Shown in pieces: positions 57,949 through 64,000 of a DNA stretch of 64,000 nucleotides; position 1 is the first letter of the stretch; each line of letters begins with the position of its first letter. Under the pieces are notes generated by a model. It did no database searches and was not told where the DNA came from. It saw only the letters and a list, made by a program, of their open reading frames with translations. Source of the DNA: Gleimia europaea ACS-120-V-Col10b (lineage in GTDB: Bacteria > Actinomycetota > Actinomycetes > Actinomycetales > Actinomycetaceae); contig NZ_KE150266.1 of assembly GCF_000411155.1 (NCBI RefSeq), positions 1,054,001-1,118,000 of the forward strand, read 5' to 3'. The translations under genes were made by a program, and so were the position numbers.

Positions 57949-58509
57949 TCACGGCTTCCAGGTAGGATCCGAGGCTGGCGCCCCAAACCTCTCGTACAGC
58001 TCGTGGGGGCGTGCAACCTCATCTGGGAAATCCAGGTCTTTCAAAGTCCACTGCTCGCCCGGGCTCGACAACCTCACCTGCAATGCCACCGGACTCTTCG
58101 GCGCCCCATCCCACACGTAGCGTGCCACGCGCTCCAACAAATCCGTGGGCGAAACCGGCATCTGCAAAAGCTCCACCGACGTGCGCACAAGCAGCGGTTT
58201 ACCGAACGACTGCTTCGTCTCCACCCCAACATCTGCCAGTCCCGGCACGCGCTCCAACTTAGCTTGCAACAATTTCAACAGTTGCTGATCCTGCCTCGAC
58301 GCTGCCATCGGCTTCAAATACTTCACCGCTGCTCCCGCGCCCACCGCTGCCACCCCAAGGCCGCCAATCAGCAACGGGTTACTAATGGTTGGCATTTTGC
58401 GAGAGCGGGGTGCGCCCGACTCAAACTTATTCACCGGCAAGGTTTCACCCATGCTGCGCACAATCCGGCGCCACCTATCAGCTCCCGGCAACGGCCACGG
58501 ATCACTCAT
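57949..58509 (-). CDS. single-helix membrane protein paired with a GHSQGG hydrolase
   Basis: 186 residues, ATG overlapping the hydrolase stop (ATGA at 58506-58509). Residues ~1-40 are basic and cytoplasmic, a Gly/Ala-rich helix spans ~44-65 (LLIGGLGVAAVGAGAAVKYL), and the ~120-residue C-terminus is a mixed domain: LLQAKLERVPGLADVGVETKQSFGKPLLVRTSVELLQMPVSPTDLLERV, then LQVRLSSPGEQWTLKDLDFPDEVARP. No family known. The overlap with the hydrolase gene suggests co-translation and perhaps complex formation. A role in presenting or restraining the hydrolase is only a guess. Confidence 0.6.
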   Translation of the reverse strand: MSDPWPLPGADRWRRIVRSMGETLPVNKFESGAPRSRKMPTISNPLLIGGLGVAAVGAGAAVKYLKPMAASRQDQQLLKLLQAKLERVPGLADVGVETKQSFGKPLLVRTSVELLQMPVSPTDLLERVARYVWDGAPKSPVALQVRLSSPGEQWTLKDLDFPDEVARPHELYERFGAPASDPTWKP

Positions 58510-60062
58510 CGCGCCTCCCCTTTACCCATCCTGCGGTCCTTCCATTGTGCCAGCGCCGGCCGCACCAGCGTGGTAACCCGGCGGTCGCTAACCTCGCTGC
58601 CAATTAGCGAGGGTGGGTAGGCGCCCTCCGGCATTGCCGCAAACACCTCGATCGCGCCCTCCAAATCACGGGTTGAACCGCTCAGCAACTCTTGCACAAT
58701 CTCGTACACGTACACGCGCGAAGCCTCACCCTCGCGCGGCAAATACGGCTCAATTCGCGACACCGTGCGGCCAATGCGTGACTGCGGTGACACTTTCGCG
58801 CGACGCTCCATCAAATGCACCGTCTCCGTGTAGGTAGACGATGCGTGCGCATAAAAGAGGGCGCCCGTGCGGGGGCGAATCAAATGTCGGCCCACCACCA
58901 CGCGATCATCCACCCGGCGGCGCGGACGGCCATCGAGGGAGGGAACCACGTCCTGGTCATGTTCCAACGTCAAAGCCGCAACATCGCGCGACACGCGCAA
59001 ACGCCGGCCCGGTGTGCCCAAAGTAATCACCCCGCGCACATTCACCTTGCGCGGATGTCGATCCGCCAACGACAGCGCCACCATGCCGCCTTGTGAGTGG
59101 CCCATAATGACCACCGGCTCGCGCACCATGTCACGCTCACTCACGCCCTCCAGCGCCATCGCGTGACGAAGCGCCGCCACCACACCCGACTGCATCGCAG
59201 AGGTGAGGCCCAAAACCTCACGCGTATTCGTCTCCGTATCCGCAGGATTCAGCGTCGATTCTGGGCTCAAGTGGTCCGTACCGGGAAGCGAAATCAACCA
59301 GCGCCGACGCTGGCCCTCACCTACGCTCGTTATCTTCACCGGCTGGCCCAAAGCTTCCACCCAGTACATGTCGTCAATATCAGCCGCCATGTCCATCAAG
59401 GTTCGCGGAGCCTCCAACCTGCGCGGGCGCACGTTAGGCGTGCCCGTGGGCAAATCCAAAAACTCGCCGTCCTGATACCACAAGTTTGCGGTTACCGTTC
59501 CCCCACGGAACCATCCCACCGCCGTACCAATCGTCAAATAGCTGACCATCAGCGCCTCAAAATCGCGCCTTGGCACCAGCGGGAGCATCCTTGCCGCCCG
59601 ACCATCCTTATCTAAACCAAGTGCGATCTTCGCGCGCAGATAACCCCGGCCTGCCGCCACCGGAACGCGCCAAGCGCGGGCGAAGGCCTGCACCACCAGC
59701 GTGTCCAAACCCGGATTGTCAAAAAAACGGCGTTGCGCGTCCTCCAACAACTGCTCCCCCTGGCGGGCAGAAAACTCGCGCATCGCGGCCTGCGCCGAAG
59801 GGGGAAGCGGCGCGGACTGCGCGATCATCGAAAACGCGAAGTGCGCCCCCACCTGAACAACGAGCGGGCCCAACACATCTATGGCGTCGCCCAGCCACAT
59901 CGTCTCTGGCACTCTGCGCGCCCCGTAATACCTGGGTGTTTGCCGGTGCCTGCGCGGAGTCACGTCAGCGTCTTCCGCTACCGGCGAACGCCGCCAAAAG
60001 CGTCCAGAAATTAGTGCTTCCTGGCGCGCAAGAAGACGAGAAATCCGCGACCTGTCGGCCAT
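58506..60062 (-). CDS. GHSQGG alpha/beta-hydrolase, second of its kind
   Basis: 518 residues from ATG 60062, where AGGAGGGG at seven-nt spacing supports this over upstream ATG at 60089. Residues ~1-200 are basic and helical without motif. The hydrolase core has ISLPGTDHLSPESTLNP (~275), nucleophile elbow VIMGHSQGGMVALSLADRHP (Ser ~323), VITLGTPGRRL (~345) and acid/His candidates DQDVVPSLDG (~370) and a late His (FYAHASSTYTETVH, ~410). It is a distant paralogue of the protein at 54444-56018 and each has a coupled small partner of another family. No signal peptide. Lipid or acyl ester substrate is probable. Confidence 0.75.
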   Translation of the reverse strand: MADRSRISRLLARQEALISGRFWRRSPVAEDADVTPRRHRQTPRYYGARRVPETMWLGDAIDVLGPLVVQVGAHFAFSMIAQSAPLPPSAQAAMREFSARQGEQLLEDAQRRFFDNPGLDTLVVQAFARAWRVPVAAGRGYLRAKIALGLDKDGRAARMLPLVPRRDFEALMVSYLTIGTAVGWFRGGTVTANLWYQDGEFLDLPTGTPNVRPRRLEAPRTLMDMAADIDDMYWVEALGQPVKITSVGEGQRRRWLISLPGTDHLSPESTLNPADTETNTREVLGLTSAMQSGVVAALRHAMALEGVSERDMVREPVVIMGHSQGGMVALSLADRHPRKVNVRGVITLGTPGRRLRVSRDVAALTLEHDQDVVPSLDGRPRRRVDDRVVVGRHLIRPRTGALFYAHASSTYTETVHLMERRAKVSPQSRIGRTVSRIEPYLPREGEASRVYVYEIVQELLSGSTRDLEGAIEVFAAMPEGAYPPSLIGSEVSDRRVTTLVRPALAQWKDRRMGKGEAR

Positions 60063-60168
60063 AACACCACCCCTCCTGGACGTAAGCACCTGCCTCTCAA
60101 CACCACTTTAGCGCCCCACCCCATCTATCGACACTGCAAATTTTGCGGGCTATCCTAGAATGCGAAAC

Positions 60169-60207
60169 ATGAGTTTTGCGCGAATATTCGCGCAAAAGCA
60201 CACTTAG
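60169..60207 (+). CDS. 12-codon leaderless ORF before copZ
   Basis: ATG AGT TTT GCG CGA ATA TTC GCG CAA AAG CAC ACT TAG encodes MSFARIFAQKHT. TAGAAT (60156-60161) is seven nt upstream with no ribosome site, and the stop overlaps the AGGAG that serves copZ. Translation of it would therefore reach the copZ ribosome site. It may be a leader peptide or chance; the palindrome covers its middle. Confidence 0.4.
   Translation: MSFARIFAQKHT
60174..60197. promoter_or_regulatory. 24-bp perfect palindrome at the cop operon promoter
   Basis: Arms TTTTGCGCGAAT and ATTCGCGCAAAA meet without spacer, symmetric at all 24 positions. It begins about five nt after the expected transcription start (TAGAAT at 60156). 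It is a candidate operator for a copper-responsive repressor and in RNA could form a hairpin within the 12-codon ORF. It differs from known CsoR or CopY boxes. Confidence 0.7.
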
Positions 60208-60216
60208 GAGAAGCAA

Positions 60217-60447
60217 ATGGCGAACATTGATCTCGATGTTAAAGGCATGACCTGCGGACACTGCGTCATGTCCGTAACCGAGGAGCTATCTGAAATCGGA
60301 ACCGTCGAGTCCGTCAACGTCGACCTTTCCGGTAACGCCGACGTGGCGTCTAAAGTGCACGTGAGTACCACCGGCGATGTCAGCGATGACGAACTTCGCG
60401 ACGCCATTGTCGAAGCCGGATTCGAACTGGCAGGCATCAACCGATGA
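60217..60447 (+). CDS. copZ: copper chaperone (HMA domain)
   Basis: 76 residues with AGGAG seven nt upstream. It has the HMA motif GMTCGHCVMSVTEEL (~10-24) with the two metal-binding Cys, and the beta-alpha-beta-beta-alpha-beta pattern to the end (VNVDLSGNADVASKVHVS, DDELRDAIVEAGFELAGI). It binds Cu(I) in the cytoplasm and passes it to the ATPase encoded next, with which it overlaps (ATGA). Standard CopZ size. Confidence 0.93.
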   Translation: MANIDLDVKGMTCGHCVMSVTEELSEIGTVESVNVDLSGNADVASKVHVSTTGDVSDDELRDAIVEAGFELAGINR

Positions 60448-62813
60448 CCCCAAGCCCACCGCCAGCCAAGACCCCGCAAGTAGGTGAGGCAACCCGCGAA
60501 CGCGCCGAAGACCTGAAGAAAAGGCTAATCGTAGCCGCAGTGTTTGCGACTCCCGTAATGGTCCTTTCAATGGTTCCCGCGCTCCAATTTCCCGGCTGGC
60601 AGTGGGCGGTAGCCGCCCTGTCCGTACCCGTCGTGGTGTGGGCAGCGTGGCCCTTCCACGTCGCCGCTGCAAAAGCGGCAAGACACGGCTCTTCCACCAT
60701 GGACACGCTGGTATCCATGGGCGTGATCGCCTCTACCCTGTGGTCACTTTGGGCCCTATTCTTTGGCGGTGCCGGCCACATCGGCATGACCATGAACATG
60801 AGTTTCATGCCTCGCCACGCCTCCACCAACCACGCTGAAATCTATTTTGAGGCCGCCACAATGGTGGTCACTTTCCTACTGGCCGGACGCTACGCGGAAG
60901 CTCGCTCCCGCTACCGCGCCGGTGACGCCTTGCGCTCCCTGCTGGAACTCGGCGCGAAATCCGCGAACCGTGTGAAACCGGAGGGTGGCATTGAGGTTGT
61001 GCCCGTCGACACCCTGCGAGTTGGCGACAAGATCGTGGTTAAACCCGGGCAGAAGATTCCCGTTGACGGCACTATCGACACCGGCCACGCTACCCTCGAC
61101 ACGTCTTTACTTACCGGCGAATCCATTCCCGTGCATGTTGGCCCCGGTGATGTGGTAACCGGCGCCACGATCAACACCGACGGGCAGCTAACCATCACGG
61201 CAACGCGCGTTGGAGCCGAAACCACTCTTGCCCGCATTGGCCAGATGGTGACTGCCGCGCAGGCCGGCAAGGCCCCCGTGCAACGCCTAGCTGACCGCGT
61301 TAGCGCAGTATTCGTACCCGTCGTTATCGCTGTTGCCGTCCTGACGCTGATCGGCTGGCTGATCTTCGGCCCCGGTGTGCAGCCCGCATTTACTGCGGCC
61401 GTGGCAGTGCTGGTGATTGCGTGCCCGTGCGCCCTCGGGCTGGCAACGCCCACCGCACTGCTGGTTGGATCCGGCCGTGCCGCCCAGCTCGGCATCGTCA
61501 TCAAAGGCCCGGAAATCCTCGAATCTACGCGTGAAATCGACACGATGGTGCTGGATAAGACGGGAACCGTGACCAAAGCGAAAATGCACGTCACCTCCCA
61601 CTTTGGGCCCGATGAAGTACTGCGCCTGGCCGCGAGCGTGGAGGCTGGTTCTTCCCATCCCGTTGCCACCGCGATCACAAAGGCGTTCGCGACTGACGTG
61701 CAGGCTGAAGGGTTTGTAAACCACGCCGGCTCCGGCGTTTCCGCAACGGTTGGTGGCAAGCGGGTGTTTGTGGGCAGCCCAGCGTGGATCCAAAAAGTTG
61801 GCTTCTCGTTGGAAAAAGTCCAGGAAGCTATTACCGCCGCCCAGCAAAGTGGCACCACAGTCTCGGTAGTTGCCACCACCGACCTTGACAACGTTATTTT
61901 GGGCGAAGAACACGAGGTTGCACTGACGGACACGGAAGATTCTGCGGCCGGCAAATGGGCCGTGGATCTTAGCGTTGGGGGGATGACGTGCGCGTCATGC
62001 GTGAACCGGGTGGAGCGCAAACTCGGCAAAATTCCCGGTGTTAGCGCGCAAGTGAACCTGGCCACTGAGGCCGCGCACGTGGTACTTGACGATGCGGCAA
62101 TCACCAATGAGCAACTGATTGAAACTATTGAAAAAGCCGGGTACACGGCCTCTTTGACCGGACGGACGCAAATTCCAGGAGGCGGCGTAGGGCACGCGCT
62201 GGTCACTACTACTGGCTGGCAGGAAGCCCGCGTTAGTGGAGGATTTGGAGCCGCTGTCATTGCCGTTGCGGACGAAGTGAAAGAAACATCTGCCGAGGCT
62301 ATCTCGCAGCTACGAGACCTGGACATCGAACCCGTGCTGCTCACCGGCGACAACGAGAACGCGGCCAACCAGGTTGCCCAAGAAGTGGGGATAACGCGGG
62401 TTTACGCGAACGTGCTACCAGACGAAAAGCGCGACATCGTAGCTCGCCTACAGGCAGAAGGGCACAACGTGGCGATGGTTGGCGACGGCGTGAACGACGC
62501 GGCCGCTCTTGCCCAAGCTGGCGTTCAGGGACTGGGTATGGCCATGGGCTCGGGCACCGAAGTAGCAATCGAGGCCGCCGACATCACGCTGGTTGGCTCC
62601 GACTTGCGCTCCGCAGCAACCGCGATCAAGATCTCTCGCCAGACCCTGCGCATCATTAAGCAGAACCTGTTCTGGGCGTTTGCCTACAACGTTGCGGCCA
62701 TTCCCCTGGCCATTGCCGGCCTCCTCAATCCCATGATCGCAGGAGCCGCCATGGCGGCCTCATCCGTTATCGTAGTGTCCAACTCGCTGAGACTGCGGAG
62801 CGCGGAAAAATAG
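60444..62813 (+). CDS. copA: copper P1B-type ATPase with HMA domain inside the ATP-binding domain
   Basis: 789 residues. The N-terminal ~40 residues have no HMA domain and go directly into the first helices. CPC metal motif ACPCALGLATPTALLVGSG (~330), DKTGT (~371), HP in GSSHPVAT (~407), GDGVNDAAAL (~680), and the last helices with NPMIAGAAMAASS. A heavy-metal domain with GGMTCASC at ~513 and the HMA outline to ~575 lies between the nucleotide part (GTTVSVV) and the resumed P-domain (ISQLRDLDIEPVLLTGDN). In most CopA proteins HMA domains are N-terminal. It pumps Cu(I) out of the cell. Predicted to receive Cu from CopZ. The 12 His/Met-rich loop GHIGMTMNMSFMPRH (~110) may bind metal outside. 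Confidence 0.9.
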   Translation: MTPSPPPAKTPQVGEATRERAEDLKKRLIVAAVFATPVMVLSMVPALQFPGWQWAVAALSVPVVVWAAWPFHVAAAKAARHGSSTMDTLVSMGVIASTLWSLWALFFGGAGHIGMTMNMSFMPRHASTNHAEIYFEAATMVVTFLLAGRYAEARSRYRAGDALRSLLELGAKSANRVKPEGGIEVVPVDTLRVGDKIVVKPGQKIPVDGTIDTGHATLDTSLLTGESIPVHVGPGDVVTGATINTDGQLTITATRVGAETTLARIGQMVTAAQAGKAPVQRLADRVSAVFVPVVIAVAVLTLIGWLIFGPGVQPAFTAAVAVLVIACPCALGLATPTALLVGSGRAAQLGIVIKGPEILESTREIDTMVLDKTGTVTKAKMHVTSHFGPDEVLRLAASVEAGSSHPVATAITKAFATDVQAEGFVNHAGSGVSATVGGKRVFVGSPAWIQKVGFSLEKVQEAITAAQQSGTTVSVVATTDLDNVILGEEHEVALTDTEDSAAGKWAVDLSVGGMTCASCVNRVERKLGKIPGVSAQVNLATEAAHVVLDDAAITNEQLIETIEKAGYTASLTGRTQIPGGGVGHALVTTTGWQEARVSGGFGAAVIAVADEVKETSAEAISQLRDLDIEPVLLTGDNENAANQVAQEVGITRVYANVLPDEKRDIVARLQAEGHNVAMVGDGVNDAAALAQAGVQGLGMAMGSGTEVAIEAADITLVGSDLRSAATAIKISRQTLRIIKQNLFWAFAYNVAAIPLAIAGLLNPMIAGAAMAASSVIVVSNSLRLRSAEK

Positions 62814-62826
62814 GCTTGCAACAAGG

Positions 62827-62895
62827 CTAGCCGGAGGTTTGCAGACGTTCTAACCGGAGATTTGCAGGCGGTCTAGCCGGAGGTTTGCAGAATTT
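62827..62895. repeat. three tandem 23-bp repeats
   Basis: Units at 62827, 62850 and 62873 share CTARCCGGARRTTTGCAG plus a five-base variable tail. They fill the gap between copA and the convergent partial gene, 14 bp after the copA stop. Confidence 0.85.
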
Positions 62896-62897
62896 AA

Positions 62898-64000
62898 CTA
62901 CCTGCAGGCAGTTATCTCATACAGCGTTGCCCCATCAACACGCTTCACAACCTCGAAACCGTGCGAGGTATCAACCCCGTAAAAGCCCGGGCGAACCTTC
63001 GAGCGCATCGTCCGATAGTACGGCCTGTCTGCGCCCTCGTAGAAATGGGTTACGCCAATCCGATTTAGCGTCTCACACACGGCTGGCTCCGTATGAATGT
63101 GGTTGAAGTTCCACGGCAAAGCGCGCACATCCTCATCCACGTCAGAGTGCGACAATCCAGGTAGCACTACGCGCACGCCTCCAAGCGACTGGAAATACAC
63201 CGTTCCCACGGACGGGTCACCCAGTACCAGAGCGTCGGGAGGGAGCATCGCCGCAGCCTCGCGGAACAGATCCAGTTGCTCACTAGACGCCATACCGGCC
63301 GGCCCCAGATGCTGCGGGTCATACACCGCGCGCACAGCCAACGACCTCGAATCAATCGCACCAACGCCACTCAACACAACGATCAGCAGTACCGGAAGAG
63401 CCTGGTGCATGGGCCTCTTTTGCCGTAACCGCGTCGAAAAACGGAGCGCGCCAAGCGTGAATAAAAGCACCAGCACAACCTGCATCGCGCCCATCAGGCG
63501 GCGCGGATCTGAATACCACGGGCCCGTCAGAATCTGCAGACCAAAGTTAGGGGCATACGCCAAGAACACCAGAACCGCGAACACCATCCACGTGCCAATC
63601 AGCCACCGTGACTTCGCCAATGCCCGCGCCCGCATCAAACCGAGCACCAGCAACCCGGCGAACACCACCATCGCAAGCACAAAACCCAGTGCCATCGGAA
63701 ACGGAGGCACCGGCATCAACGGGCGCACCACGGCGTCTAGCAAGGAACGACCCCGCTCAAAACTGGCCGTAGCGAGCGTGCGCGGATTAAACATTGCAAC
63801 CCCCACCACCACGACCGTCAAAACCATTGCCGTACCCAAAAATGCGACGAGGCCGCGGCGGCCAGCCTTACGCGCGCCCCGCATCAGACGAACCATCGCA
63901 GCCGTAAAGGGCACCAGCACAAACGCGAACGCGTTGAAGAACGAAATCGGGTGGATCGCAACCGTGCCCAGCGCGCCGAGCAAGAACAGGGCCGTCCAAA
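62898..64000 (-). CDS. large polytopic membrane protein, C-terminal part (N-terminus off window)
   Basis: The frame is open from the stop at 62898 to the right edge, including WTALFLLGALGTVAIHP at the edge, so the start lies beyond. Visible helices: near residues 1-30 (of the visible part), ~60-80, 110-135, 140-165 and 170-190. The last ~180 residues form an outside domain with LFREAAAMLPPDALVLGDPSVGTVYFQSLGGVRVVLPGLSHSDVDEDVRALPWNFNHIHTEP, ending with ITHFYEGAD-like and FEVVKRVDGATLYEI parts. The pattern is of DUF6541-type actinobacterial membrane proteins, related to polyprenol-linked glycosyltransferases. Glycosyl transfer in the envelope is the likely class. No active-site Asp is visible here because the N-terminal loop is missing. 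Confidence 0.65.
   Translation of the reverse strand, partial: WTALFLLGALGTVAIHPISFFNAFAFVLVPFTAAMVRLMRGARKAGRRGLVAFLGTAMVLTVVVVGVAMFNPRTLATASFERGRSLLDAVVRPLMPVPPFPMALGFVLAMVVFAGLLVLGLMRARALAKSRWLIGTWMVFAVLVFLAYAPNFGLQILTGPWYSDPRRLMGAMQVVLVLLFTLGALRFSTRLRQKRPMHQALPVLLIVVLSGVGAIDSRSLAVRAVYDPQHLGPAGMASSEQLDLFREAAAMLPPDALVLGDPSVGTVYFQSLGGVRVVLPGLSHSDVDEDVRALPWNFNHIHTEPAVCETLNRIGVTHFYEGADRPYYRTMRSKVRPGFYGVDTSHGFEVVKRVDGATLYEITACR

Noticed and set aside
60911..62368. 485-codon reverse frame opposite copA
   Set aside because: Antisense to all P-type ATPase motifs; Ser/Thr/Pro-rich and without domain signs.
62827..62895. Tandem repeats after copA as CRISPR
   Set aside because: Units are directly adjacent with only five variable bases, no spacers and no cas genes.

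Overview
The window comes from a high-GC Gram-positive actinobacterium. The layout fits the Actinomycetaceae or a close relative; no rRNA is present, so genus is not claimed. Signs of Actinobacteria are a WhiB regulator, a Crp/GlxR-type regulator, a DtxR-type iron box, a Tad pilus locus with a DUF4244 pilin, and many starts that look leaderless (a TANNNT hexamer 6-7 nt before ATG or GTG). Parts of 23-46 kb follow the order known around Rv3649-Rv3683 of Mycobacterium tuberculosis: MrfA-like helicase, TadE-like proteins, Tad ATPase, Ssd, an epoxide-hydrolase-like protein, Nth, Crp, a 52-aa protein, WhiB, PonA and a phosphoesterase.

1-7.9 kb: an ADP-ribosylglycohydrolase cut by the left edge and a GIY-YIG nuclease remnant, then an iron-siderophore locus. 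It has two fused permease-ATPase half-transporters (IrtAB/YbtPQ type) divergent from a FecCD permease, a binding lipoprotein and an ATPase, with a DtxR/IdeR iron box between them. 7.9-21.6 kb: SRP RNA, a Fic AMP-transferase preceded by four iterated operator-like repeats, an ArsR/MFS divergent pair around a perfect palindrome, arginine deiminase, an acyl-CoA dehydrogenase-like protein, a LytR_C protein, an NCS2 permease, a sirtuin, a variant-leucine-rich-repeat membrane protein and the anaerobic ribonucleotide reductase nrdDG.

21.6-37.6 kb: a wrecked aldo/keto reductase, a PAP2 phosphatase, two YbjN proteins, an MrfA-like helicase and a Tad pilus locus. The Tad locus is split: pilin genes at 26.4-27.5 kb and the assembly genes (a TadB-TadC fusion, TadA, Ssd) at 33.7-36.7 kb. 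A sugar or polyol catabolic block (HAD phosphatase, FGGY kinase, aldo/keto reductase, DhnA-type aldolase, zinc dehydrogenase, DeoR regulator) sits between them.

37.6-47 kb: membrane proteins, an alpha/beta-hydrolase lacking its nucleophile, nth, crp, a 52-aa protein, whiB, a class A PBP and a metallophosphoesterase. 47.0-49.2 kb: tRNA-Pro(CGG) followed by a 2-kb island bounded by a 48-bp repeat of the tRNA 3' end, carrying a decayed toxin-like gene and a PH-like membrane protein. 49.3-53 kb: a divergent cluster of two DUF5692-like membrane paralogues and a membrane-anchored SRPBCC/START-like protein, with Crp/FNR-like sites between. 53-64 kb: a YwiC-like protein, a holin-like protein, two gene pairs each with a GHSQGG hydrolase, purB, a copper operon (copZ-copA) with a leaderless 12-codon ORF and a 24-bp palindrome, and a polytopic membrane protein cut by the right edge.

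All family calls are by eye from translated motifs. No database search or structure prediction was run.
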